A DNA stretch of 64,000 bases from Pontederia crassipes (Eukaryota; Streptophyta; Magnoliopsida; Commelinales; Pontederiaceae), in assembly GCA_030549335.1 (NCBI GenBank), contig CM060188.1, forward strand, positions 10,726,001 through 10,790,000, in the 5' to 3' direction. The translations under genes were made by a program, and so were the position numbers. Shown piece by piece: positions 37,944 through 49,727 of this stretch; positions within the stretch are counted from its first letter, which is position 1, and every line of letters begins with the position of its first letter. A model generated the notes under the pieces. That model did no database searches and was not told the origin of the DNA. It was given only the letters and a program-made list of their open reading frames with translations.

Positions 37944-37977
<34 letters not shown>
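37363..37977. mobile_element. Decayed TIR element with terminal hairpin, abutting (TA)n
   Basis: The right end holds a 9-bp hairpin AGGTGTGAA/TTCACACCT with an 11-nt loop (37909-37937), followed by ctattttac and a long (TA)n run (37947-37977). The subterminal sequence near 37810-37890 is an imperfect inverse of 37395-37445 (catctcacgagatgat versus atcatctggcgagatg). The left tip is replaced by a poly-C run (37369-37387). The interior is CT-rich and low-complexity, as in the element at 23725-24566, whose ends share the ggtgtgaagc core. No coding capacity. Confidence 0.6.
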
Positions 37978-37980
<3 letters not shown>

Positions 37981-38159
37981 ATGAAGAAATTTATGACTTA
38001 TGTAACTCATTTCTTTCAATAACTAAGAAATCCTTTATAGAAATAGTCCTCCACATGCATACTTAGATTTGAAAGGATAGGCAGTGCGATTGAAAATCAA
38101 TACGACAAAAAGCATCATAACATTGAATCAGGTTGGGTTGAAAAAAAAGTAAAATCAAT

Positions 38160-38523
38160 GTCCGCCTATTCTTGAAATATTTTTTGGTTTGTCAATGGGT
38201 GAGGGGATGGGAATATCCCCCGCCCCCGTGGAGAAAGAAATTTGCCCTTGCAGGGCGGGGATGGAGGCATAATGCTCCCGATCCTAATTCTCTCGAGGAT
38301 CGAGATGAGGGCTATTGGCCAGTCCTCGCCCCGCGGGGCTCTGACCATCCGCCCCATAAATTTTTCTATACATGATGTAAGAAATCAAAATTACTAAATC
38401 TCAATAATCTAATTTTTATATATAAATATCACAACAAACCTTAAATTCAATTTACATGGAAGGATGACGGCCCTTCCCATTGTAACAATAAGAGGACGTG
38501 TAGCAATGAGGAGACCACCCCCC

Positions 38524-38554
<31 letters not shown>

Positions 38555-38700
38555 ACACAAGATAACTTATAATTTTCAATTCGAAAATCTGTGATGATTG
38601 GAGCAGATAATTAAATTTTTCCGGCATCGGGAATCCTAAGGGGTCGGAATGAGGAGAGTATCCCCATCCCAAATGGGATCGGGTACAATTCTTACTAAGT
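38160..38700. repeat. GC-rich repeat fragment and C/CA microsatellite
   Basis: Segments such as atatcccccgcccccgtgg and gtatccccatcccaaatgg resemble the 'gggatggggatcccc' type MITE sequence frequent in plants, but ends were not resolved. 38517-38559 is a poly-C run joined to (CA)n. Confidence 0.4.
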
Positions 38701-39355
38701 CATCGTCTTAATTAGATTTTAGGATTTTCTTATGGATACTGATATACAATAAAAAAAATATAACAATAATTGAAATAAATGAGATCAACATCAAAAGATT
38801 CTCGACAAATAGTTTTCAAAAGAGCAATTTTAAAATGACTTTACTTATGTTATTTTATTGTTATATTGTTTATAATTTTGGGATATTCGAATGGATCGAA
38901 TTTTCAAAGTCTAGCCTAATTTGAAAATAGATCAGGGCTATGGGGGATGAGGTTACATCATATTGGGCCAGATTGGGGCCTCAGAGAACCAGGTGTTATT
39001 GGCAAATGTTTATTAGGCCAACATCGTGGGCCAGACGATTTGAAAGGCCCAACCTGTGCAAGCTTTCACTTTTGGCTGCACTCGGCCGACATTTCCATCG
39101 CCCCGCCAAACCCGCTAGGCCGCAACTACTGGTCTCGTTTCAACCGGCGTTTCCATGTCCTCCGGCCGTTCCTAACCTTGCACATGTCTAACTACCAAAA
39201 CCTGCCAATCAAATCACAGCACAACGCCGTGTCTTTTTGCGACCTCGTCGTCGTACGTAGTGGCATGCAGCAGAGCTGTGCTGTGCAGGACAAAAAGTCC
39301 TCCACAGGCCAAGTCCCAAGCAGGCCAGTGCTTCCAGTGAATCACCACGTACACA

Positions 39356-40286
39356 ATGCCCGTCTCCAGGATCGCAATCGGGGCGCCCGGAGAGGCCAGC
39401 CGCCCGGCGGTGCTCAAGGCCGCCCTCGCCGAGTTCATCTCCGTCCTCATCTTCGTCTTCGCCGGCGAAGGCTCCGGAATGGCCTTCAGTGAGCCTCGCT
39501 AGCGCCTCCTTACTGATGAGCTCGATCAGCTCTTCAAGCAGCTCTCTAGCTAACTGTTGCATGCGGTTCTTAAATTTGGCAGATAAGCTCACGGACGACG
39601 GCTCCACCACGCCCGCCGGCCTCGTGGCCGCGTCCCTGGCGCACGGCTTCGGCCTCTTCGTCGCGGTGTCCGCCGCCGCGAACGTCTCCGGAGGGCACGT
39701 CAACCCGGCCGTCACGTTCGGCGCCTTCATCGGCGGCAACATCACCCTGATGCGCGCCGTACTGTACTGGATCGCGCAGCTGCTGGGGTCGGTCGCCGCC
39801 TGCTTGCTCCTCAAGTTCTCCACTGGCGGACTGGTAATTGGCCCTCATTTTGCCTCCGTGACTTGGATAAGTTTACAGGTGCGGTGTTCCTGACTGCCAC
39901 GCCAATCGCAGGAAACGGTGGCCTTCTCGCTGTCCTCGGGCGTGAGCGCGTGGAACGCCGTGGTGCTCGAGATCGTCATGACCTTCGGTCTGGTGTACAC
40001 CGTCTACGCCACCGCGCTGGATCCAAGGAAAGGCGATATCGGGACCATCGCGCCCTTGGCCATCGGCTTCATGGTCGGCGCCAACATCTTGGCGGGCGGT
40101 GCCTTCGACGGCGCGTCCATGAACCCCGCCGTCTCCTTCGGCCCTGCGTTGGTGAGTTGGACGTGGAAGAACCAGTGGGTGTATTGGGTCGGTCCCTTCG
40201 TCGGCGCAGCCATCGCCGCCCTGGTCTACGACGTGGTCTTCATGGGTCAGGAGACACACGAGCAGCTTCCGACCACGGATTACTGA
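39356..40286 (+). CDS. TIP1: TIP1-type tonoplast intrinsic protein (aquaporin)
   Basis: A vacuolar-membrane water channel of the TIP1 (gamma-TIP) group. Exons 39356-39488, 39583-39833 and 39912-40286 join in frame to 252 aa, the standard TIP1 length. The two NPA boxes are at residues 85-87 ([13 protein letters not shown]) and 199-201 ([13 protein letters not shown]). The residue after the second NPA is Val, not Arg, and His65 lies in helix 2; both match the TIP1 H-I-A-V selectivity filter. The C-terminus [10 protein letters not shown] is a TIP1 hallmark. The two introns are short (94 and 78 nt) with GT-AG borders, and the A|AT split codon restores [13 protein letters not shown]. Coding GC is very high. 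A CCAAT word lies near 39204; no TATA box is obvious. A 39-bp RTE micro-insertion lies 280 bp past the stop. Confidence 0.96.
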
Positions 40287-40550
40287 GGGACGCATGCTTG
40301 AGAATGTCATGCGCTCGGAACTGTTGGATTGGGAACTTTCGCTTTGAGTATTGATTCCGAGAAGCTGAGAAATTTGAAAAATAATGGGGTTGTGAATTTG
40401 TTCGCATCATAACATATTGTAATTGTTTGTAAAGCTCGTTGCCAAGTGTTCAGCCAAATATGTCCATATCGTTCAGTTTGTTTGTAATCTATCTGTTCCA
40501 AACACCATTGTGTTCAATTGTGAAACTATGAAAAGTTCAGTTAAAAATTT

Positions 40551-40619
40551 TTGAACTTGGTTTAAGCCGACCCCACCTAGTGGGATAAGGCTTTGTTGTT
40601 GTTGTTGAACTTGGTTTAA
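40551..40619 (+). mobile_element. 39-bp RTE LINE micro-insertion with 15-bp target duplication
   Basis: The extreme RTE 3' tail (gccgaccccacctagtggg.., ending in GTT repeats) occupies 40566-40604. It is flanked by identical 15-mers TTGAACTTGGTTTAA at 40551-40565 and 40605-40619. It shares the tail sequence seen in MON1 intron 6. Confidence 0.93.
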
Positions 40620-43600
40620 TTGACAACACACTTGCAAAGCTTCATATCAGTTTCAGAAGTGTATCTTTAGATAAAACAAGTAGCCATCTTACAGATCTGT
40701 CACAAGGATGGAAGTTGTTTGAGTTGTCTTCTGCTTTTCTCTGCCATTGCCAGGCATCAACAATGTGTTCATGCAGTTTCCTTGGCTCTGTTGCATGATA
40801 ATACAAGTAACATTAACTGATATCTGCAGTGAGGTGTTTCATGCCACACTAAAACACCTCACCATAAATTCCCTGGTTTGTGAATTTACTTTGAGATTAC
40901 GCCTTTAATTTGAAGGAGAATTGAATTTTCCTTCCTGATTGTCAATTTCTGTCTCAAGTCTCAACTGATTGGATAATTTAGTCATATATGTTTTTATTCT
41001 TTCAGTAGTCTCTCCAATTCGTTTTCTCCTAGTTAGGAAATGGTCATCTTGCTGTAGTAAAAGTTATTTTTGTTATGGGTGCTTACAGAAGAATTGTTGC
41101 TTTAACGTGTGTAAGAAAGCCTAAATTCTGCTAATAGTATATTCCAATTGAAAATTAGTGCTACCAAGTTGTGATTGCCGATTAATTTGGAGTGTCTTGC
41201 TGATAAGCTCCTGTCAAGCACTGCATTTTGATTGAAGAAGATGAAGAAAAGGATGGACAGGATGTAAAAAAATTATACTAATAGCAGCTGCATAAATTTC
41301 AAGAACTCTAATTTTTGGCTAATAATTTGTATCCTTAAACCTGCTATTTCATCTAGGATTACAAAAAAATGATAATTCCTAGTGAGTAGTAAATAATGAC
41401 CTTCAAAAGGCACATCATAAACTGCATGATTTGAACACATTTTTTCCTGACATTGGATTTTTGGCCTTGCGTGACTAAAGCTGAAAGCAATATAGTCAGC
41501 CTGATCGAGCCAAGTGGCTTGATTCTAAATTCTTACGCATCGATGATTCATGGGTTATGGAGTTTTCCCCGGAATGTTGTCAGCTTATGCTTCTCCTGGG
41601 TCTTTGCTTCATCAAGCTCAATGTAAATATTACTTCCGCACTGATAAAGTGATAACAGCAATTTTTGAATGCCCGGCACTGGAAAGTGGACGGTACCAGG
41701 TCTCTAACTTTTTATTCAAAGTGCCCAGAGCATGTAACAGTAGAATACCCATATTGATCCTAAAGAAAGAACTGACTGTCACACTTAAAAAGATGCTGAC
41801 AAATCTGTTAGGATCTCTATCAAGAACAGTAGTAAACATGGATATTCTAAAGAACTTGTTCATGGAATGTGCAATTGTTTTTTTTTTAAAAGATGGATCA
41901 AGTTGATCAACCAACCACTTTGGTGGGAGTGCTGGTAAATTAACTAGTATATAGGATTAAGATGTTTCATAGGCTTGAAATAGCCTCCATCAGTATCTCC
42001 ATGCATGCACGCATTTATCAGGACTCACAAATGCATTCACACGCATGCGAGATGTGAATTTCTGCAATGCCCACTTTGTGGGTCAAATAGGATTTAAGAA
42101 GCTCTTCTGCTGATGGCATCAATCCATATTTCTAATAGAGAAACAAAAAAATGCTTTTTTTTACTAGGGTCCATAATGCAGGTTTGGATACATATCATAC
42201 CAAATCTTGGCAACTAAATTAAGATTTCAGAACGTGCACAGACCTGTACTGAGTCTGTGCAGATGTTCATCTGATAGATACACTTTGTTTCAATGAAACA
42301 CTGGAAAGGTATGAAATATGCATGAGTCTTAGTCTTCATTTTGTCATCAAAATAAGCTCCTATGTTCAGTAGTTCAAATCTGTCGGCCATAGGAAAGCAT
42401 ATCCTTACTGGCATGATATGATTGTTTACAATCTTTTAGTATTTAAGTACGATTCTTAAACATCTCATGCATGATGTGATCAATTATGTTTATGTGCAGA
42501 CCACAAGCTTGATGTTTGAATTTAAGATGGCAGACATAAGTTTTTGTGTTATTTAATTCAGGATAGTTTCAATTATCTTAATAGTGAAGCCCAATTATTG
42601 TAGTTTTCTTTCGTGTCTTCCACTATCTAAATTCTAAACCTCGATCCTTAGACAAAGGCTGTGCACGAGACAGGGCCACCTCCACCTCCAAAGGGAAGGA
42701 ACAAAGAGCAAGTTGTTAGGTCCACCATAAACCCCTTACTTGTTTTGTTTTAATTAAATCTTTGCTACCCCTAGATTCATATGCAGTGGAAATATTAGAT
42801 GACTTGGAATGAACAAAGCAATTTTCTAAATTTGGCAGCCCAAAAGCATGGATTAATTAAAGCTTCCATCTAAACAGGAGAAGGTTGTTTTACAGTTATA
42901 TCCTATTCAGTGGGAAATGGGAGCACAAAATCTCTGTCAAGTCTGATGCAGAATGACATGGATTAAATTGAATAATTGAATCATTTTTTTTCCAACAGTG
43001 CTGTTTAGATTATTCACTCTGGTTTCCACCACATTATAAGGTGAGCTCTAGTTGATCTGAGATGCAAACCTTTGCTCACTTTATCTAAGAAAAACGATTC
43101 CTGATACCATCTTGAGCAATTTCAATTTTCAGGTCATAAGTGTATTGAAGCATTTTTGTTATAGGCAGGAAAGTAGTGAAATTCCCATGTGTATACAAGG
43201 CGAAAAGTTCGGTAGGGCATATGCTCATTTTCTGAGTAACTTGGTACTAATTTAATTAACATATCTGTGATCTTTATTTGTCGAAATTTTCAATGATTTC
43301 TGACGATCTTCAGCTCATCAGTTACTCCATGAAACTCAATGGACCTCAAAATTCTCAGTGGATGATGGTAATATCACGTCACAAAAGATTACATATGATC
43401 ATCAAATTCTGACTGCAAATCTCAAAGTCCAATTTGATTTGGAAGTTCTACAGATTTCAGGGCAACACAATTGAGAGAAAACCCAAGTGCTATGTCCAAA
43501 TGGTCCATTTGGAGTTTCATATATGATCAGTCATCCAAAATCTGACAAACTTGCACAGAAACCTACAACAGTATGGTTCAATGGATCGCCATATTTTGTC

Positions 43601-44567
43601 ACCATTCAAGAGTGAGCAATTTTGTCACTGGACTATTAAAAATTGCCGGACGTCTCTGCTTGATGGTGAGCACTAACATTATTTTAATCGGAGGATAATG
43701 CTAAACTAATTCAGGAAGAGTACCAACCAGAAAAGGTACAAAGGCCAAAAGCTCATGGAACAGACCACTTCCCTATCACACCACTGCCTTATGATAGCCA
43801 CAAGGTTCTCAACTTTTCATGATTCCTGCTCACCTGTCCAGAGTTCAAAGCATTCAGCAATAACAGTTTATACATCGGATTCAGCTCCAATCCACTGTTT
43901 TCTGATCCCCAAGAGCTCACACAGGGAACAATTCAAACTTCAAAGTTCACCCATCTCTCAAGGGCTTCATCTGGGGCAGGAAGTTAGGAACTAAGGTGAA
44001 ATACATGCACGGCTGCATCTGACCTCATTAGCAGCACAGAGTTCTTGAGCTGAAAACACTATTACACTTGTGCTAAACAAACATCGATTTTGGGACCCTT
44101 TTCTTATTCTGGGCTAATGGATATGCTTGAACATTTTGGTGAAAACTTGCTCTTTAGGGTCGTACTTACTGCAAGAAGATTTTTTTGTGTCCCACAGTTC
44201 AAAAGAAAGTGACTGGTTTGTGCTTCACCTCACCAACTGTGATTAGGACCGGCCAACATATCTCATGCACTCTCCTAAATTCTCAAGTTTGAGTTGTTTG
44301 CAGAGAACACACTAAATCCTTGAAGGAAAACAAAGCAAACAATAGTTGCATAATTTCTGTAACCAGTACAGTGCTTTCATTTCAATACATGACCTGCATC
44401 TATGTTACATAAGAGGATCCCTGCATATGTTCTGCTACTAGAATTTTTTACAGGAAGATAGATAATTATAATACAGTCTACGTCCTATTAGCTAAGTCCT
44501 TCTTTTCCTGCTATGAAGCATCTCACAAACTATGACAAGGAAATTAGAAATTACAGAAGTGAACAAG
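40620..44567. other. Long intergenic region, TIP1 to MYB
   Basis: About 4 kb of moderately AT-rich, mostly non-repetitive DNA. The longest frame (41550-41906, +) has no family resemblance. No RNA gene or transposon boundaries were recognised. Confidence 0.45.
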
Positions 44568-45558
44568 TTACTGTGCTGATGATATCTTGAACTCTTCATC
44601 ATCAATCTTCCACAGTGAGTCCTCCCACACAGGTGAAGGCATGGGGGCAGGGCACGACGTGTTGGCGGACGCATACTTGTACTCGTCAAAGCTGAGCTGC
44701 TCCACGGTGCTTGGGGCATATATGATCTCGTTCCAGAGCTGGTCCATGTACCCCTTCAGTCCTTCCTCACTCGCTTCCATCCCGGCAGCCGACGAAGAGC
44801 TCATGTCCTCCGAGGCGTGGCCGCTGTCCGCCTCGTGCTTGTCTACAGCGAGCTTAGATGGCGCGAGCTCGTTCTCGGAGGAGGACACGTTACTGGAGGA
44901 GGAGGAAGAGGACGACGTCAGCGAGTGCGGCGTGTTCCCCTTCCGCTCCTGCGCTTTCTTCCTCATGTGCGTCCTCCAGTAGTTCTTGATCTCGTTGTCA
45001 GTGCGCCCAGGGAGCCTCCGGGCGATCCTCGACCACCTGCAAAGCGCAAACACAAATGCGTGCTAAGTGAAGCTTACAAACGGATCGCCGACGCACGTGA
45101 ACAAGATCACGAACAATCCAACATCTGGCATGCATGTTTGGATTGGTCGAACCTGTTGCCCCATTTGGCATGTAGATCCAGGACGAGGTGCTCTTCCTCG
45201 GGGGTCATGCGGCCGCGCTTGAGGTCCGGGTTCAGGTAGTTGACCCAGCGCAGCCGGCAGCTCTTCCCGGTCCTGTTGAGACCTGCAGAACGAGTTAACA
45301 AGAAGAAGAAGGCCATGCAGGTTAAAGCTGTATCTTACGCCCGTCCACGTCCAACATATATGCCTACATATTGTACCTAGAGCTATCAAGTTTTAGCTAG
45401 AAGCTACAGCTATTGCTATCCCCCGCCACGCTCAAACCTGACACCTTGGCTAAGAAATCCCAACGGCGCTCCCCGAGCAACCTCACAAACCATACCAGTT
45501 GGAGGTCCTCCTGTTCCGTCCATGGCCCCTTCCTCATCTCGTCCGTCCCCGCCTTCAT
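44568..45558 (-). CDS. MYB59: R2R3-MYB transcription factor, MYB48/MYB59 type
   Basis: A nuclear DNA-binding regulator. Minus-strand exons 45558-45438, 45282-45153 and 45036-44568 join in frame to 239 aa. R2 (residues ~10-57) has Trp13, Trp33 and Trp53; R3 (~62-109) has a Met in place of the first aromatic, then Trp85 and Trp104. The signatures [30 protein letters not shown] and [20 protein letters not shown] followed by [12 protein letters not shown] match the Arabidopsis MYB48/MYB59 pair, whose transcripts are known for conserved alternative splicing. The C-terminal region is Ser/Glu-rich, acidic and probably an activation domain. Intron positions fall in the MYB domain at the sites usual for this group. 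The symbol marks the subgroup; orthology to MYB59 rather than MYB48 is not resolved. Confidence 0.93.
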
Positions 45559-45715
45559 GCTCGCAGGAACACTCTTCTTTCCGTGTGATGATCAGCGCTC
45601 CAAGTAGCAGTTGCACTGCTACCAATGGTTGTAGTAGGCCTAGAGGAGGTGGAATGGAAATGGCGTTTTTTGTCTTCTGAGTGGCCTTGCACCAGAGTCC
45701 TGCTGCTCCTATGAT

Positions 45716-45723
45716 TTTATATA
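45716..45723 (-). promoter_or_regulatory. TATA box of the MYB gene
   Basis: TATATAAA on the minus strand, 158 nt upstream of the ATG at 45558. Confidence 0.5.
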
Positions 45724-46443
45724 GGCACCAGCAACCATGTGTAGGTGATGTGATGTCTGATTTCCAAAATCTAGTACAAGACTTATGTGCCTAATTGTTA
45801 TGGCATCATATATGCTGATTTTTTTATTTTTCAGCAATTATTTATGGAGTTTGGTGATGGGGGAAGAAATACTTAGGAATCTGATTGGTTGAAGGGTTGT
45901 CATTGTTGCATGTCCTTGAAAGGACTTTGCTGAGTGATTTGTCTCTTGGAGTGGCCTTTTCTTGTACTTAAAAGACCAGGTTAATCTCATATGTGATGTT
46001 GATTAATTCAGACGGAATTTGGTGAATCCTTAAGCTTTTCAAAACAATGTTTTGCCCCTTATTTTCGTGATATGTTGGATGCTGTTACTGTACTGTCTCT
46101 TTTTCCATTTGTAGATCACGTGAATAAGATACATAAGGAATTATATAAACCCCATTTTTTTCTTTAAATCTGAATTCTTTTCCCTCGGAGCATTATGGCA
46201 TGTCGGAATTTTGTGGTTGTCGTCTGAAGCAAAAGAAACTGCTTGCTCAGAGCCCATCTACCGTATAGGTACTGCAACAAGGACTAGTTAAATTAGTTGA
46301 AATTCTTTTAGCATTAATATTGTGCATCAAATCCAGCTTTGTCATGTACTCCTAACATTTTAGCTCAGCAACGATGTCATGTATCAACTTAATTTCAAAA
46401 TTATTTGTCATTAGAGACATGTTCTTAGGTAACATGTCCCGTA
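45724..46443. other. Intergenic, MYB upstream to LTR element
   Basis: AT-rich MYB upstream sequence. No further feature could be supported. Confidence 0.4.
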
Positions 46444-47471
46444 TGTCACGCCCCATTCTTCATTTACGTCTCAGGAGGAGTGTGGGACGGTGCGCGGCAA
46501 GGGTGGGACGCAGGCGGCGCCCAATTTGGTAGAATGCCTATTTTGGTAGGATGCGCATTTTGGCAGGACGCTTAGTTTGACAAAACGCTCGATTTAATAG
46601 CGGGGAGGGGCGATATCGTCCCAAGCAAATTTGGCTCATCCCAAAGTGTCTGGAAGGTCGGCAGAAGTTAGGTAGGACAACTGGCCACGAGAATCAAGCG
46701 TTGGTTACTCGCAGGGAAGTGGCAACCGAAGATATAATGGAGTTGCACCATATCCGCCAAGATCGTGCAGAATCGGGCCAGCCAACTTATCCCAACAAAC
46801 CAGGAGGATAGGAGGATCTTTCTAGTTGGAGATCTTGAGGAGAAGATCAGCAGTAATCGGGTGGATTATTCTAACCAACAACCTGATGAGCAGATCAGGG
46901 AGAATCCTACGGATATCAAGAAGGATAATTATAAGATCTCGGGGTGATCACGCAGGATCATTCCAAGCAATTTTTGATGAGAAGATCAGAAGGAAACTTG
47001 AAAATAAGATCCCACATCAACCAGGGATTTTTACGGATCGAGGGAATCGTGGAGGATTACCCGACGAGATCATCTAGAAGAATCGAAAGGAGATCTCGGA
47101 TAACAACTAAGAAAATCGAGGAGGAAGATCTCAGCTTATCAATAGGAAGATCGAGAGGATTCTTAAAATCTCGGATATACATGAGGGAGTTAGAGTTGTT
47201 GCTCCCTCCATACTTGTATAAATATGCCCCTAGAGTCGGCTATTGTACTCATCTTTCATACTCGGCATTCAGTATTCCGAATAAGATCCGCTTTTTCCCA
47301 CCACCTTGAGTGTTCTTTTCCTCTGTGTTTGTGTCATCTTATCTTCTCTTCCGTTGCGTACTTGTGCAGTCGTCATGAGGACGTCCGGTCAGACTGCTTG
47401 GATCTTCGTGCAGAGAAAATTCAAGGCCGATTGCGCTAAGGTTTTCTCAAGTGGAACTTTAGTCCGTGACA
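46444..47471 (+). repeat. Left LTR of the gag-pro element
   Basis: Starts TGTCAC and ends GTGACA. It contains repeated ttttggcaggatgcgca-type words (46530-46590) and a TATA-like gtataaata near 47215. Confidence 0.9.
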
Positions 47472-47475
47472 AAGT

Positions 47476-47570
47476 TGGTATCAGAGCGAGATTATCTTGG
47501 ACAACCTCTGATACAGTTGGTATCAGAGCGAGTTCTCCCCATCTTGATCCTGATATTGTGGTATCAGATC
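47476..47570 (+). other. Primer binding site with two further copies
   Basis: tggtatcagagcgag occurs at 47476-47490 and again at 47518-47532. A weaker third copy (tggtatcagatc) is at 47559-47570. Only the first lies at the normal distance from the LTR. Confidence 0.8.
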
Positions 47571-47694
47571 AAGGTGATCTCGCATGGTTTGTGATATTGG
47601 AGTATCAAAATCAACCTGACTCCTGACCTCTGGTACGTGAGGTATTAGACGCACAACGCACTCAGATCGTGATCTGAAAGTCGGGAATGAGACA

Positions 47695-48823
47695 ATGCCT
47701 GGAGAAGAGGAAGGTCCCACAACCCGAAGCCGCATAGCAGAGGCCACCGACGAGGGCGGTCCGAGCACGAGCACGGCGGCCACAGAAGGTGGCGGCCAAG
47801 TTCAAGGCGGCGGCGACGGGGGCGCGGCCACCACATGAGGTGGAGGCCAAGTGGTGGCAGGAAGGCGCTTGACTCGCGGGAGGTCCAAGGAGCCAGCGGG
47901 TTCCTTGGAGAGGCAAGTCGAGGCACTGGGGCAATGGCTCTAGGATACGGACGCGGCAGTCCTAGACCTGGAAGCTGCGGCGGGCCAACATGGCCTTGCG
48001 CTGGAAGAGGGCGCAACAGCGCTTCAAGGAATGGAGGCACGACTTTTAGCCATGGACACGAAGATCAAGGCGATGGAGGCTGACCTCCTCTTGATGAAGC
48101 GGCAGTTCCTCGATGCAGGAGGAGTGCCGGCGACGCGTCGATCCCCAAGTTTACAGGTCCCGAGCCCCGTAAATATGATGGCGTCCATGAGGCGACCGTC
48201 ATCAATGACTTTTATCTGGTGCTTGGAGATATGCTTTAAGACCAGTAAGATCTTGACCGAGAGGAACCAGATTGACATGATTGTCCGGTACCTGACGGAC
48301 AACGCGCTTCTGTGGTGGAGATACATGGAGGGTGAGATCGCGAAGGGCACGGTCATCATTCACACGTGAAAAAACTTCATCCGAAAATTGAAGAAGCAAT
48401 TCTATCCTGACAACGCCCAGGAGGTTGCCATGATGAAGCTGATGACACTACGTCAAACAGCACTTCCAACTGATCATGCTAGAGATGCTAGGGACCATGG
48501 AGGAGTCCACCTGACTATACTTTTTTTCCTGAGAGGCCTTAAGCCATAGGCAACTCAAGAGGTGAAGAGGCAAAAAGTATCGAGCATGAAGGAGGTTCTA
48601 GTCGCGGTGGAGGCCTTGGCGGAGTTCTCGATCAATCGTGAGTTTGGGGAGGCGGCTAAACCCACAAAGAAGGCGGACGAGAAGGGACACCCTGCCGGAA
48701 AAAAGAACGACGACAAGAGAGGTGATGCGAAGGGACGGCTTCAACCAGAGGCAACCCAAGGAAGCCTGTCCGGTGCTACGTCTGCGGAGGACCGCATTTC
48801 GCGAGGGAGTGCAACAAGAAGGT
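47695..48823 (+). pseudogene. Degenerate gag with CCHC zinc knuckle
   Basis: From the ATG at 47695 (MPGEEEGPTTRSRIAE) the frame is broken by a TGA near 47836, a TAG near 47941 and at least one frameshift near 48150. The gag core is still readable (ILTERNQIDMIVRYLTDNAL, then ALLWWRYMEG, KKQFYPDNAQEVAMMKLMTL). A knuckle CYVCGGPHFAREC (C-X2-C-X3-H-X4-C) is at 48774-48812. Upstream of the core is a Leu/Ala-rich probable coiled coil. It cannot make a full-length Gag. Confidence 0.85.
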
Positions 48824-49268
48824 GAGCCTGACGGCTATGACGTCGACTTCGAACGAAAGAGGAGGAACCACCCACATGGGTTCCATTCTAGCTTTATCGG
48901 TCACAGCAGGCAGCATCCCCACCTGGAGCAAGAAGCAGGCCACGAAAGGCCTGATGTTCGCAAAGGTCAGCGTGAAGTGCTCCACGACGATTGCCCTGAT
49001 TGACACAGGAGTGACACATACCTTCTTGGCGGCACAGCTGAACGTTTCATACATCAGGGAGCCCGGTCTTGTGAAGACGGTGAACACTGCATCCCAGCCC
49101 ATCCTCGGCGTAGCCAGAGATGTTTCGATGCGGATCGAAACATGGGAAGGTGCTCTCGACATGATGGTCGTCAAGCTAGATGACCACACTCTTGTTCTCG
49201 GCATGGACTTCATCGACACCTTTGAGGATGTAACATTGACTCGTGAAGGTCTTTGGTTGGTGTTATAA
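48822..49268 (+). CDS. Retroviral-type aspartic protease domain of the gag-pro element
   Basis: The 148-codon open segment follows the knuckle in frame. It has the catalytic triad context IALIDTGVTHTF and the flap-to-C-terminal motif HTLVLGMDFIDTFED, both standard for Ty3/gypsy proteases (the usual D-T/S-G-A-T-H is DTGVTH here). It would normally be cleaved from a Gag-Pro polyprotein. It ends at a stop just after the domain, and no polymerase follows. Confidence 0.82.
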   Translation: MSLTAMTSTSNERGGTTHMGSILALSVTAGSIPTWSKKQATKGLMFAKVSVKCSTTIALIDTGVTHTFLAAQLNVSYIREPGLVKTVNTASQPILGVARDVSMRIETWEGALDMMVVKLDDHTLVLGMDFIDTFEDVTLTREGLWLVL

Positions 49269-49289
49269 GAAAGGCGACATGAAGTACCG

Positions 49290-49727
49290 GTGACTAGGGA
49301 GGAGCCTAAGTCACACGCGTTGGCAGCGATCTCGAGGGAGGAGACATGCGAACGTGACTCTACGGCTGAGCGGGTCGAAGAGAAGTTTTCTCTGGAATAT
49401 CGGAGAAATGTGGACGAGTTGATGGTTCGAGTGCTAAGACTCGAAGGATTCGTCCCAACCATCCGCTCCTGTGAAGTGAAGTTCAGAGGTGCGATGACCA
49501 GAGAAGTGGCGCGGTCGGAGAAGCGACTCACCGACCGAATCATCTTCGTGGAGGAAGAGATCACCCGACAGCGTGCTCGCATCGAGGAGCACATCCAGAA
49601 GAGTGGTGTGGCATGGGATAAACCTGATGATGCAAGTTCATCGACCTCGAATGGTGCAAAGGCCAGCACTCGGGATGACAAAGGATGGAAACGCCTGCGA
49701 CGGATCAAACTTAGGTGTTGGGTGTGA
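49290..49727 (+). CDS. Unidentified coiled-coil-like ORF after the protease
   Basis: An open frame of ~145 codons lies where reverse transcriptase would be expected. Residues 15-110 are rich in Glu/Arg/Leu with heptad-like spacing (DELMVRVLRLEGFV, EKRLTDRIIFVEEEITRQRA), suggesting a coiled coil. I recognise no family. It may be a remnant of a gag-like or non-autonomous-specific segment, or a chance frame. Confidence 0.35.
   Translation: MTREEPKSHALAAISREETCERDSTAERVEEKFSLEYRRNVDELMVRVLRLEGFVPTIRSCEVKFRGAMTREVARSEKRLTDRIIFVEEEITRQRARIEEHIQKSGVAWDKPDDASSSTSNGAKASTRDDKGWKRLRRIKLRCWV

Noticed and set aside
41550-41906. 118-codon frame between TIP1 and MYB
   Set aside because: No family resemblance, no codon bias or neighbouring exons; treated as chance.
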